64,000 nt of DNA from Triangularia verruculosa (taxonomy: Eukaryota; Ascomycota; Sordariomycetes; Sordariales; Podosporaceae), in NCBI GenBank assembly GCA_033296885.1, contig MU863887.1:248001-312000 (forward strand), given 5' to 3'. The position numbers were made by a program, and so were the translations under genes. The notes below the pieces were generated by a model that was not told where the DNA came from, made no database searches, and saw nothing but the letters and a program-made list of their open reading frames with translations. Positions 9,277 through 19,957 of the stretch are shown here, piece by piece. How positions within the stretch are numbered: position 1 is the stretch's first letter; each line of letters starts with the position of its first letter.

Positions 9277-11922
9277 TTTGGGGGCTTTGCTTTGGTATCA
9301 ATGTGAAGCTGTCTGCCAGATGGTTTGCGAATACTGCTGATGTCTTGCTGATGGTGTCTGTCTTGCAGCAGAAAAGATTGCTCTGGGCAAGATATACCGC
9401 AAATCCCAGGAGCACAAGAGGTGAATTATCTATTTCCAAGCGGGACCTGCGAAGTTTTCTCTTGCTGGGTGCCAGCGTCCCTAGATACTCGACGCAAGTG
9501 GCTGGTTGGGGCACCTCGACGATAGGAGGATCCGACGGAAGAAAATGAAATTGATGCTAATAAAAAATTCGCTGCTCGGGTGATATGTTCAGAGGAAGGA
9601 AGGAGCCGGTGATGATGGTGCCCACACCTGGGCAGCTTGCTGGGATGGATTCGGGTTGTGGTACGGCTTGGGGTGCTCTGTGGCCGGAGCCGGGCCAAGT
9701 TCCGTGGAGAAGGGGGTTTAGTAGCCACGGAGTAAGCCTCCGCTGCTGGGATAGGTGAAGGAGGATGATATTGAAGCGGTGATGCTTCAAAGGGGGTAGG
9801 TATTTAGGTAGTATCGTAGGATATAGGTGTTGTAGATGGCCTGAAGATGGTGGTGATGTCTTCAGATTGGACAGGAGATCATACCTATCCTGAAGGTAAT
9901 GCTGAGTGTTGTTCTTGGTGCTGGTTGTCAAGGGCTGGCCGGTATCTCAGTGCCAGAGCACAAGGAAACCTCTTAGGTGAGTGGTGATGTGTGAGTTGTG
10001 TTTGGTTAGATGGTCAAGAGTGGTCCTGAGACGGATTTCTCACCCTGGGGAGAACAGGAATGTTTCGAATGATGATTTGTATCAGTGCTAGATTGAAATA
10101 GTCACAAGGATGCGCAGGCTGGTCTCTTGACAACCGTGGGAAATTAGATCTGGCTTGTGCTGAAAAATCCGATTTGCAGGTAGGAAGGTGCAGCCACGTA
10201 AGTCATGGAACTCATGGACCAAGGCAAAGAGGGTGTGCTCCTGTTTCGTGGAAGCTACTTCCTGGTACTGAGGATGAGATAAAAGTGTCCTGCAGGTTAT
10301 GGGGAAATCGGACGTCAAGAAAGATAGTGTATGCGATGGACGCGTCTACGTCAAAGACAAGGACAGACGTGGCCCGGGATGGTCATCTTAGAGGCGTAGT
10401 TAGTTTAGATTAAGCACGAGGAAAGCTCAGTTGAAAGCTGATAAATGATGGTCACGGTCACAGAGATTCCTTGTAACAGGGGGAAGCGATCAAGCTGTCT
10501 AAATAGAAACTCAGGTTGTATGTCTCAAACTGTGTAAGTTAAGGAATGGTGTAAGCAGCACCAAGTCCTCCGCAGAACCAAGCTGAGGATTAGCGCAGTA
10601 AACCGCAGAAATTGATAATAGAAGAAAACCATCCCAGCACTAAAGAGCATATCAAGAGCCTCTACCTTACTTGCTCCTGTCAGATCGACGGAGCAGGCAG
10701 CAGGAGCAAGCAGCTCAACAACCAACTGGCCTGCGTCATAGCAAATTTTATTTGGTGGCGATGGCGATGGCGATGGCGACAAAGAAGCGGACCCGGTCAT
10801 CCGGAGTGCGAATTTTCACAAGCTCCGCAAAGGCTTGCCAGTCTGCTCCCTCCGTCTTGGATTGGCATCAAGTGACCCGCTGCTCCGGGAGGGCTCGGCG
10901 GCGATCGGCGGCGGCGGCATTCACCATAGAGCGTGCGCCGTCTCTGTGTTTCATCGTTGCATCTTTGGCAAAAGAAATTCATCTCCAAGAGCCTAATGGT
11001 AGCCCAGGAATGTTGCGATGATCAGCTTTGTCGACATGTCGACTTCATTTCTTCCTTTCTGTCGCAGAGCAAACCGCATACCCTAATTGCAACACCGACT
11101 CATTTGTTCGCCGACATCGATGGCACCATCAGGTGTAGGTTTTTCTTTCATGGTAGTAAGCACACTTTCAGATGTTGGTCAAAAAAACCGATATCCTTTT
11201 TTTGTCTCTCAGGGGTTCAGGGGTAAAAACCACTGCTGACTAACAAAGTAGGTGGTTGCCCGGGCAAAAGGGCAAACATCTCTCAATCACCACCACCATC
11301 TTTCAACCACCCACATCCACCTCTCCCAAAGCCACCCAAGACTCCCCATCCCGAGGATCCCGACTTGCCTCTCCCCAAGCGATTCGGCATGATCCGAACA
11401 ACTCCTCCCACCGCCCAGCGTGCCAGCCCACCAACACGAAGGCGTAGCAACTCTTGGCATCCCCGTGTCAAGCAACTCAGGGTTGCATCAACCCCTGTTC
11501 CAAACCCCGCCAAGACTACTTTACGCGTCACTTCTGGTTGTTTCACCGCGTCCAGCTCAGCAAAGTCGGCCCCTCAACACCAAAAGAAGCGAAATCTCGC
11601 GATAAACCGCTCAAAAACCTCGTTTCTCTGCAGAATTCCCACCGAACGTATGTTTAGGCAGCCATATTTGCACCTACCCTTTGGCGAACCCGCCCCGCCA
11701 AGCATGCCATTATGGATATCCGGGACTGAATACCGGTGAGAAAATCGAAATAAAAAAATGCGAGATGCAGGGATCTTGTGTCGGGTTAGTGCTGGGTAGG
11801 TTTAAAATGAAGGGTACCTATACAAATAAAGATGGGAGCAAATGTCCGCTTGTGTGGAATGTGATGTTTCCTGTTCTTAAGTGGCTAGGTATGGTCGTTT
11901 TCTGATACCTACACTCGGTGTA
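9277..11922. other. 2.6-kb intergenic region without recognisable gene
   Basis: It separates divergent genes and has only short, low-complexity frames on both strands. A frame at about 11365-11739 is Arg/Pro/Ser-rich. I tested it as an upstream exon of the glycosyltransferase: splicing from a GTATGT at 11648 to 11942 is in phase only with a frame lacking an ATG, so it is not supported. The rest is likely promoter and 5' UTR. A short GGTGGCGATGG-type iteration is at 10753-10781. Confidence 0.45.
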
Positions 11923-13080
11923 ATGTTTATTTCCTCCCGTAGAGCGATCGCCTTTACGGCTGCGCTCGGGTTTGTCGTTGGCCTTTTGTTTCTCACCGTC
12001 AAATATGACGGGCATGTCGCGCTGGAGTCAGCGGTACGGTCCCTGACGGGACAAGACAAGAAGACGAGTTTCCCGGTTGAGCATGTGGTGTACAACTGGA
12101 CAAAGGTGCGGGAGGAGTCCAAGTTTGCGTATGTGCAATATACGACGGATTTGGATTATCTTTGCAATGCTGTAAGTGTGTTTCAGGGTTAGGGTGGGTG
12201 TTGCTTGCTGACGGGGAAGTAGATGATCAACTTCTCAAGGCTGAAGGAATTCGGCACGAAGCATCAGATGGCGTTGATCTATCCAAACACGTGGGATGAG
12301 GAGGGAAAGTCGCCCGTGTCGATGAAGCGGTTCAGAATCATCAACACTATTCGGACTGATTACCCTCACATCAATCTGCACCCGTCTCCGGTGCTTCGTC
12401 TCGCGAACAACGATCCGACTTGGGGAGAGTCGATCACAAAGTTTCATGCCTTCTCGCTGGTCAATTACACTCGAGTTCTGGCATTCGACTCAGACACATT
12501 AGTTCTGAACAACATGGACCATTACTTTGAGGCTCCCCGCGCCACTCTGGCTGTCCCAAGGGCGTACTGGCTGGGCGATGTCAGAAACACCAGCGTCTCG
12601 GTCAATGAGCAGATCCTCGGATCACACGTCATGCTGCTCGAACCAAACACCAGGCGCTATGACAGGATTGTCAAGGACGCGATGGAATCAGGCGAGTTTG
12701 ACATGGAGGTGATCAACAGACTGTTCAAAGGGTCAGCAATGATCCTGCCGCACCGAGGACTGGCCTTGTTGACGGGCGAGTTCAAGTCAAAGGACCACTC
12801 GCGATATCTTGTGGGCGATGGAGAAGATGGAGAGCAGTGGGACGCGATTGCGGAGGTCAAAAGAAGCTTTTTGGTCCATTTTAGCGACTGGCCGCTCCCA
12901 AAGCCCTGGATGTACCATACTGATCGGCAGTGGAGAGATGCGATGCCGAGCTGTGAGGGCTGGGAGGGCAGGAGGAGAACGAGAAGGGGAGGGGACTGTC
13001 CTGACAGGGTGGTTTGGAAGGGATTCTATGAGGAGCACGGCCGGGAGAGGGCGGCAAAGTGCGGGTTCATCAATGGGTGA
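11923..13080 (+). CDS. Glycosyltransferase family 8 (Golgi type II membrane protein)
   Basis: Retaining sugar transferase of the GT8 (glycogenin-like) clan, probably a Golgi enzyme similar to fungal N-acetylglucosaminyltransferase-like proteins; the donor is not determinable here. Exons 11923-12171 and 12223-13080 join in phase to 368 aa. A short cytosolic stub (MFISSRR) is followed by one membrane anchor at residues about 8-28 (AIAFTAALGFVVGLLFLTV), giving type II topology. The catalytic part starts FAYVQYTTDLDYLCNAMINF; the metal/donor-binding DxD motif is LAFDSDTLVLNN (DSD near residues 172-174). The ATG at 11923 is the first in frame after a stop at 11878. A GTATGG...CGTAG pair at 11889-11942 resembles an intron, so an alternative 5' exon is possible, but I found no in-phase ATG for it. 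The C-terminus ends GFING. Confidence 0.85.
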
Positions 13081-14008
13081 GGGATGCCAAAGTCAACAAT
13101 CAGATGCATCATCTGGGCTTGGCATTTGTCAACGAGCCAGATGTTGGATGTTGTGACATTCTGACCAATCGAAGCAAAAAAGTCGCAATCGTGTCGTTGT
13201 CGAGGCTCATTCCGAGGCCACGACACCCTCTGCAGGCTACTTTTAGCATATTGGACACCGCCATCAGGCATAGGGCGCGGTGTGCAAAGCCTACATGCCG
13301 ATTGCAACATGTCGCAACATGACCAAAACCAACAAACTCAACACCTGCCTCAATGGCCGGCGATAACAGGTTGGGGAAGCCCCAGTTGGAGAAAGTGGAA
13401 CATAAAATTGGAGAAAAAACCTCCGCTTTCCCCGGCAGCATGCCGCTTATTACCGGGGTTTGTAAGGGGCTCCGCTCTTCCCGTGTTTCGACACCGCCGG
13501 ACAAAACACAGTTGACGCCACCGGTCCTAAAAATTGATCACGCCCTACCGAGGAGACTGGAGTGCCGAGCGACCGGGGCATTTTCCCCTTACCTTCCCGA
13601 AAAGGCGGAGGGTCTGTGTAGCAGCAAACCTGTCACGGGATGTCACCCTGCTGGAATCCATCAAGTAATAGCGGGAAAAGCTTCTAGATCACCAGACCAA
13701 GGTTCTAGCCTCGATGAAACAGCGGTTGGGTAATTGATACCGATTCCTTACCGATTTCCTTACCATGGCGGAAAGAGCACGGAATCAGACAGCACGGTGA
13801 GACAAGCTGGCAATCGAAGGCTTAATCATAGCTACCTGGTACTTTATATCAAAGAGAAAAAAACTTATAAAAGGGACAGTTGCCCGGACACGATTCAGGT
13901 TGAAAAGATATTCATAATAACAACGATTACTTGACTCGGGGTATCTTGACTGGTTCGAAACCTTGTCTTATCAAATCATATCAATCATATCAATCAACCA
14001 CCCTCAAC
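13081..14008 (+). promoter_or_regulatory. Promoter region of the serine dehydratase gene
   Basis: 928 bp without a convincing gene. Near 13430-13620 there are several CGG/CCG words and CCCCT/AGGGG words, which resemble zinc-cluster and stress-type sites; this is weak because such words are frequent by chance. A TATAAAAG box at 13866-13873 lies about 140 bp before the ATG, followed by a CT/CA-rich leader. Confidence 0.4.
13866..13873 (+). promoter_or_regulatory. TATA box (TATAAAAG)
   Basis: Perfect TATA consensus about 140 bp upstream of the serine dehydratase start codon at 14009, in the right orientation. Spacing would place transcription start near 13900-13950 and a leader of roughly 60-110 nt. 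Confidence 0.55.
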
Positions 14009-15304
14009 ATGGATTGCCCACGCCCCCTTTCCATTCATTCTCCATTCCCCTATCCCACAGCCACCGTCAAGCCCACTCCTCCAGTCCCAATGGCTTCCAT
14101 TCCCACACCTGCGCCCTCTCCTCCCCCATCTACCAACGGAACAACAACAACAACAGCAGCAACAACAATAACAACAACAACAACAACAGCTCAAGACACT
14201 CTCCAGCCATGGATCGAGTCTCCCTTGATCTACTCTGCCCACATGTCCCGCGATGCCGGGTGCAACATCTATCTCAAGCTTGATAATGTGCAGCCCTCTG
14301 GTTCATTCAAGTCTCGGTATGTAAAACTCGCTTCCACTTCGGTAACTCTCAGACACCCATATCACTAACACCCATATCACAGTGGCATTGGCAACATGAT
14401 GCTCGAGGCCTTCCTTTCCGCCCAGACCTCAGCCAACACCACCACCACCACAACTCACTTCCTCTGCTCCTCCGGCGGCAACGCCGGCCTCGCCTGTGCC
14501 ACAACCTCTCTCTCCCTCCCCCACAGCCGCGCCACCATTGTCGTCCCCATGTCCACGTCACCATTCATGATCCAAAAACTCAAGGACGTCGGCGCCGAAG
14601 TCGTGCAGCAAGGCTCATCCTGGATCGAAGCCGACACCTACCTCAGAGAAGAGCTCCTCGCCAAGAGCGAACCCGGCGTGAAGAACGTCTACGTCCCCCC
14701 ATTTGACCACCCCGCCATCTGGCGCGGTGTTTCCAGTCTCGTTGATGAGGTGGTCAGGCAACTGCCAACGGGACAGCAGATGAACGCGGTGGTTTGCAAT
14801 GTCGGTGGTGGCGGTCTAGTCAATGGGGTTTGTGAGGGGATTTACAGGCATTTTACATCAAATGAGGAGAAGGTGCCCAAGGTGATCGCGCTGGAGACGG
14901 AGGGTGCGGATTCGCTTTATCAGAGTGTGCAGAAGGGGGAGTTGGTGACGCTTGATGGGATTACGAGCCTGGCGACGAGTTTAGGGGCTAGGAGAGTCAG
15001 TGAAAGGACCTGGCAGTGGTTTGAGCAGATGAAGGGGGATTTTGTGTCGGGGGTTGTGAGCGACAAGCAGGCTGCGGAGGCGTGCTGCAGGTTTTTGGAT
15101 GAGGGGAGGATAATGGTTGAGTTGAGCTGCGGTGCGACGCTGGCGGGTGTTTACAGAGATGGCGGGAAGTGGTTGAGGGAACAGGTCGGGCAAGGCTTGA
15201 CGGATGAAGAGTGGAAGAGCAAGAATGTGGTGGTGATCGTTTGTGGGGGGAGTAATGTGAGCTGGGAGATTCTGCAAGGGTACAAGAAGACTTTTGGCTT
15301 TTAA
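14009..15304 (+). CDS. L-serine/threonine dehydratase (PLP-dependent)
   Basis: Fold-type II PLP enzyme that deaminates L-serine (and often L-threonine) to pyruvate or 2-oxobutyrate plus ammonia, in the cytosol or mitochondria (CHA1 type). Exons 14009-14316 and 14383-15304 join in phase to 409 aa. The Schiff-base lysine is in QPSGSFKSRGIGN (about residue 101; the intron splits the Arg codon). CSSGGNAGLACA is the substrate/PLP loop and NVGGGGLVNG the glycine-rich phosphate-binding loop; the C-terminal CGGSNVS matches the family. The first about 65 residues are an unusual Pro/Ser/Thr extension with a polythreonine tract from a CAA/ACA microsatellite. The ATG at 14009 has a CAACATGG context and follows a TATA box. 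The second half has different codon use (GGG/GTG-rich) from the first, still in one clean frame. Confidence 0.92.
14141..14189 (+). repeat. Coding ACA/CAA microsatellite
   Basis: Imperfect trinucleotide repeat in the N-terminal extension of the dehydratase, encoding mostly threonine with a few Ala/Ile. It lies before the catalytic domain, so length changes in steps of three would be tolerated. Confidence 0.85.
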
Positions 15305-15637
15305 AACAAAAAACGGGATACGGCACGGGTAATTAAAAAGCGTTTCATTGGGTTTAAGGGGTAAAAATAATATAGCGTTGAATTTGAGAGAGCATGTTCT
15401 GTTTTTGACTACCTCATCAGTTTGAATGTGGTGGAAGTGAGTGGTGCCTCAGCAGTATGTGATCCCCACAAAAAATATCTGTTGCAACTCAACTCACTTT
15501 TCAGCGTCTCACACAACACCACACGCCACACCCACCGTCCATCATTTCCCCGTCGCCAAAATGAAGCTAAATGAACATACCGGTATTTTTCGACTTAGAT
15601 CTGTCAAATCCATTTTCATTTTTACACTTTTACTGAC
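15305..15637. other. Intergenic, dehydratase to NAT9-like gene
   Basis: 333 bp between two genes in the same orientation. It must hold the 3' end of one and the promoter of the next. I see AT-rich 3' flank and a CA-rich leader, no gene. Confidence 0.45.
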
Positions 15638-16407
15638 ATGACAACCTCACGTGAAAAAAAAAAAGCCATTTCAACCCCCTCATTTCTCCTCGTGCCTTAT
15701 GAAGCTCACCACGTCCCAACTTACCACCAATGGATGAAAGATCCCGTAAGTATTCTCCCTACCCTCTTTGATCCCAGCTCTGACAAATCCTTCAGAAAAT
15801 CCAAGAAGCCACCGCCAGCGAACCCCTCACGCTAGAAGAAGAATACGAAAACCAGCAATCATGGCGGACATCAACCGACAAGCTCACCTTCATCATCTGC
15901 TCTCCCTTACCAGACACCGCTTCTTCCTGTGAAAAAATCCCCCAAGACGCTGACACCCCCACCAAAATGATCGGCGACGTCAACCTCTTCCTCTACCCCT
16001 GCGAGGACGACTTTTCCTCTGAACCGGCGCCCCCAATCCCAAAGGAAGTCGTCGGAGAGCTCGACATCATGATTGCCTGCCCCGACCACAGAGGGAATGG
16101 GCTGGGAGGAAAAGTTGTTAAAGCGTTTGTGGGATATATCTGGGAGAAGAGAGAAGAAATTATGAAAGAGTATATTTCCGATAAGATTGATGATGGTGAG
16201 GAAGTGGAGGTGCCGAAGCTAAAGATGCTGATGGCTAAGATTGGGGAGGGGAATGAGCAGAGTTTGAGGGTGTTTAGGGATAAGCTCGGGTGGGAGCAGG
16301 AAGGGGAGAGGAACTACTTTGGGGAGCTGAAGTTTGTGTTGGGCGATGTGGAGGGGTTTGTGACGGAGGGGGGGAGGGGGGTGGTGGTGAGGTATGAGCG
16401 TTCGTAG
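15638..16407 (+). CDS. N-acetyltransferase 9-like GNAT protein
   Basis: GNAT-fold acetyl-CoA-dependent N-acetyltransferase of the NAT9 family; the animal relative modifies or stabilises tubulin, while the fungal substrate is unknown. Exons 15638-15745 and 15796-16407 join in phase 0 to 239 aa. The family signature is in order: YEAHHVPTYHQWMKDP, then across the intron KIQEATASEPLTLEEEYENQ, a GDVNLFLY strand, ELDIMIACPDHRGNGLG (acetyl-CoA-binding RxxGxG loop at about residues 131-140) and the late NEQSLRVFRDKLGW helix. Length fits the family. The second half is strongly purine-rich but keeps the frame. The intron is 50 nt. Confidence 0.9.
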
Positions 16408-16638
16408 TGCGGGTTTGAGGTACCTTATCTTTACCGTGATTTGACTCATCTGCTTGCCCTATGATACCAGGTCACGCGCCTCCCGTTTTGAGTTTTATTC
16501 AAAAACAGTACCGTGTCTTCTACTTTCTGCCGGCTTTTTTTTAGAATCACGACCTGACCTATCTATCGAAAATATAATCAATTTTCATCATTTTATTCAC
16601 CAAAAACTAAAAGTTCATCATCGTCCTCATCATCACGT

Positions 16639-17205
16639 CAACACTCTCATGATCAAAAGCAAGAATGATACATCAAATATTCACGAGATGCCTATCACCG
16701 CCGCAAAAGTAAGTCCCCGCGCTGTCACTATGGAACACACTACCTGACTTTTGCTTCCGAAGCGGCTCTCCTCCGCCGCCGTCCGTACACCCTGCCGCCT
16801 TTAGGCCATCATCGCCTGCTACATAACACTGCTTCATATTACCACCCAAGAATGCGACCTGTTTCCCGCCGGCCAAGACACCATAGCAGCCCAGCATCTG
16901 ACACAGACTCGGACTGCTCGATACGCCAGTCCCCTCATCTTCACCCGCCCCTCTCAACCTTTCCATCCCCCAACAACCACTGCAACTGCAGTTGTCCAGG
17001 ACGCATGAACCCGAAGCAAAACCCAAGCAGAGATTCTACGAAACAGTGGTGGAAGGACACTGCTAAAGAACAGTTTCTCCCATTTACTCTTGCCCTTGGC
17101 CTTCTCGCACTAGCTATACAAGTAGGTCTTCTTCCGGACGGTCGTGCCTCCGAGAACAGAAGCCCGCCACCGGAGCAACAAGGAAACGTGTCTGTTTTGA
17201 GATAG
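16639..17205 (+). CDS. Possible small multi-exon gene, structure unresolved
   Basis: A leader-like CT/CA-rich stretch is followed by ATGs at 16650 and 16688 and a strong donor (GTAAGT at 16709). A CTGAC branch site and acceptors at 16762 or 16804 follow. Downstream, a frame from 16852 encodes 117 aa whose end has one good membrane segment (FLPFTLALGLLALAIQVGLL) after a WWKD stretch. I could not join these parts into one convincing protein: the splice from 16708 to 16805 gives a 74-aa product in another frame. No family recognised. It could be a small membrane protein gene, a short non-coding transcript or chance. Confidence 0.25.
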
Positions 17206-17440
17206 GGGGGGAGGATAGCCAACGGCGGAAAAAAGAGTAATGCAACACAATACTCATGGAAAATGTCCTCAGCTGTCCTGATAATGAAGAGAGTTAAATA
17301 AGGTAGCAAAAGAAAAACACCACTGACCCATTTAACACAATATGTTCAGAATGCTCTTCCTTTCCTTCTCTGTGAGTATAAACTCCAATGTCCCATGGTA
17401 TCTCTCCCTTTTTCTATTGTACATAAAACACAAAAATATG
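17206..17440. other. Intergenic before convergent methionyl-tRNA synthetase gene
   Basis: AT-rich stretch lying at the 3' side of the minus-strand synthetase gene. No gene seen. It probably contains its 3' UTR. Confidence 0.4.
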
Positions 17441-19427
17441 TTACACACTTGGTTCCGAAGAACTAGCCTGTGGTTTCCACCACTCATCAACTTCCTTTCC
17501 CCTCTCCGCCTGCCGCTGTCGTTTCTTTGCTTGCTTTCTCTCCTTCTTAATCGTCGTCAGCTTCTCTTCCGCTGCTTTCAGGCCCGCATAAAGTGCCGGG
17601 AATAGACTGTCTTCCCGTCCTTTACCGGGGTGGATGATCGCCTCTCCATAGCTAGAATCTGAGAAAAGCTCGGTGTACTTGAATGTCCTCTTTTCGAGCG
17701 GCACTCCAAGGATGTCAAGCAACTGTGCGGCTTTGGTGGGCAGGAAGGGCTGCAGCAGAATGCCGCAGATTCGTAGGCTTTCTGCTGCTAGGTAGACCAT
17801 TTCGTCGGCGACTTCGTGGTCTTTTTGCTCGGTGCTCCTTTTTAATCTCCATGGCTCGATTTCTGAGATGAGGGCGTTGGCCTGGATGCAATGTTAGTAC
17901 TGGTCTGTGAAGGTCGGAAAAAAAGAGCAGAGAGCAGACCTCAGTGACAACCTCCATAATGGCCCGGATGGCAGAGACAGGATCAAGCTTTTCCATGTGC
18001 TTGTCCACAGTCGCCGGTAACTTGGCCAAGACCTGTTCAAATGGAGCAAACCGTTCCTCTTGGCTCTTTATCCTTCCCGTCTCCGACCTCGCCACAATCT
18101 CCCTCAAGTTCCAAAGCTTCGACCTCGTTATCCTCGAGACCAAATTCCCTACTCCTCCCTGCAAATACTTCTTGTGCTTCACCAACAGATTATCATTGCT
18201 ATAATCCGCATCATTCGCAATACCCCCCTCAAACATGAGGTAGAACCTCAACACATCCGTCCCATGCACATTCATGACATACATCGGGTTCACCACATTC
18301 CCCAAACTCTTACTCATCTTCGTCCTGTTCATCGTCCAATGCGCATGCGTCAACACCTGCTTCGGCATCGGCAAATCCAACGCCAGCAACAACGCCGGCC
18401 AGTACACACAGTGAAACCTGACAATATCTTTCCCAATCACATGCACATCCGCCGGCCACCCCCCCACCTCCGTCCTCCCCGGCGTCCAGTTCGGAAACCC
18501 AGCCGCAGTGATGTAATTAATCAACGCATCCACCCAGACATATATCGTCTGGCTCCCATCCCCAGGAACCCTAATCCCCCAACTCAACCTCCCCACCGGC
18601 CTCGATATCGACAAATCAGTAAGATGTTTCCTCACCCAATCCACCACATCCGCCATCCTCTTCTGCGGTACCACCCACTCCGGATTCTCCTCATAAAACC
18701 TCAGCAACTTCTCCCTCATCGCCGTCATCCGAAAGTGATAGTTCTTCTCCTCCACCCACTCAACCTTACTCCCGCTCTCCACGCTCGCCATGAAAACCTC
18801 CCCCGTAAACGGATCCTGCCTCTTTTCAATCTGACTCTCCGGGTAAAACGCCTCGTCAGAAACAGAATACCACCCCTCGTGCTTGCTCTCGTAGATCAAC
18901 CCCTTTTCCTGCAGCAGAAACCAGAAGTGCTCCACGGCTTGGACGTGATCCTGATCGGTGGTTCTCATGAACCGATCGTACGATATCTCGGCCGTGGCAG
19001 CCAGTTCTTTGAACTGTTCGGCGGTCTCGTCGCAGAATTGCTTCGGGTGCATGTCCTTGTTGGACGCGGCCTGCTGAATCTTCATGCCGTGCTCGTCGGT
19101 GCCCGTCAGGAGGATGGCGGGGCGGGAGTGGAGGGTTTGCTGGTAGCGCTTGAGGACGTCGGCGAGGGTCATGGAGTACATGTGGCCGATGTGGGGGGCG
19201 GCGTTGACGTAGAAGATGGGGGTGGTGACATAGTAGGGTTTGCTGGTTTCTGTCTTGGTAGTGACGGTGGATAGGCGGGGGAGGGAGGTTGTGAACCTTC
19301 TTCGTGGGAGAGGGGAGCTGCTACATGTCCAGCTAAGGCGGGTGGTGGTGGTGCTGCTACTGCTGCTCAGGGATTGCCATTTTGAGGTTGGTAGGCGCCG
19401 GAGGGAGGCGGCTTTGAGGAATTCCAT
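17441..19427 (-). CDS. MSM1: Methionyl-tRNA synthetase, mitochondrial
   Basis: Class I synthetase that charges mitochondrial tRNA-Met. Exons 17940-19427 and 17441-17881 (minus strand) join in phase to 642 aa. Residues 1-55 are Ser/Thr/Arg-rich with few acids (SLRRLPTSKW, PLPRRRFTTSLPRL), a good mitochondrial presequence. Then come YYVTTPIFYVNAAPHIGH (HIGH at 79-82), LTGTDEHGMK, VWVDALINY, and KMSKSLGNV (370-374). There is no zinc knuckle of the long MetRS type, as expected for the mitochondrial form. The C-terminal helical domain carries ANALISEIEPWRL across the intron and a basic tail. The intron donor is GTCTGC, unusual next to the GTATGT/GTAAGT type elsewhere. The frame is open upstream to 19835, but homology and the presequence favour the ATG at 19427. 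Confidence 0.93.
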
Positions 19428-19842
19428 GGTACCGGATTGACCAATTGGTCCATCCCCAGCTCGGCGCAAACTATCGTGAGGCGGGGGGTTCGGGGGGATC
19501 GTCGTCGGCGTCGGGAGCTCGAGGTTGCGATTGGGGAAATATTTCGATAAGAGCTTGCGATAAGAGGTACCGAGGACCGGGTGAGCAAGGGGGTTAGGGT
19601 TGGTGATGAATGGCGTAAATTTCGGGAGCTTCACTTTTTGCGACCCCGCGTAATTAGTGCGGGGTGATCTGATTTCACTAACACCCTTTTTTATCGCTTG
19701 CAAAGCCAACTTCGACACAATACTCTGGTCTAGTTCCCCGTGATATTCTCGGTCCGCAGGTCGTGCAATAATTGATGTGGTTGAGCTGCAAATCAGTGTA
19801 TCATAACGGCTCGCTCTGAAAGCGTCTTCCATCAACTAACAA
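19428..19842. promoter_or_regulatory. Region between MSM1 start and tRNA-Leu
   Basis: 415 bp holding the promoter of the synthetase gene. It is open in the MSM1 frame throughout (to 19835). The upstream residues do not resemble a synthetase, so I treat this as non-coding or 5' UTR. Confidence 0.45.
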
Positions 19843-19957
19843 GGCTGGATGGCCGAGCGGTCTAAGGCGCTAGACTCAAGATCACAGTATCTTCTCTTCC
19901 ATAGAAGGGTGCATTCTAGTCTCGAAAGAGGCGCGCGTTCGAATCGCGCTCCAGTCA
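19843..19957 (+). tRNA. tRNA-Leu (anticodon CAA) with intron
   Basis: Full cloverleaf can be folded by eye. The acceptor stem is GGCTGGA / TCCAGTC with one G-U pair and discriminator A at 19957. The D arm is TGGCCGAGCGGTCTAAGGC. The anticodon stem CTAGA / TCTAG (19870-19874 and 19915-19919) holds anticodon CAA at 19877-19879. The long type II variable arm is TCTCGAAAGAG, and the T arm GCGCG-TTCGAAT-CGCGC. An intron of about 33 nt (about 19881-19913) lies just 3' of position 37, the standard place for nuclear tRNA introns. tRNA-Leu(CAA) is a typical intron-bearing isoacceptor in fungi; it decodes UUG. Confidence 0.97.

Noticed and set aside
7028..9306. Long plus-strand frames opposite the acidic protein
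   Set aside because: They are mirror frames of Asp/Glu/Ser codon runs (poly-Ser/Leu/Val/Ile composition) with no domain; the minus-strand frame has conserved motifs.
11365..11739. Arg/Pro/Ser-rich frame upstream of the glycosyltransferase as a possible first exon
   Set aside because: The GTATGT at 11648 joins in phase to 11943 only from another frame that has a stop and no ATG, so no valid start can be made.
18060..19274. 404-codon frame opposite the methionyl-tRNA synthetase
   Set aside because: Shadow of the real minus-strand gene, with His/Pro/Arg-rich composition caused by its codon use.
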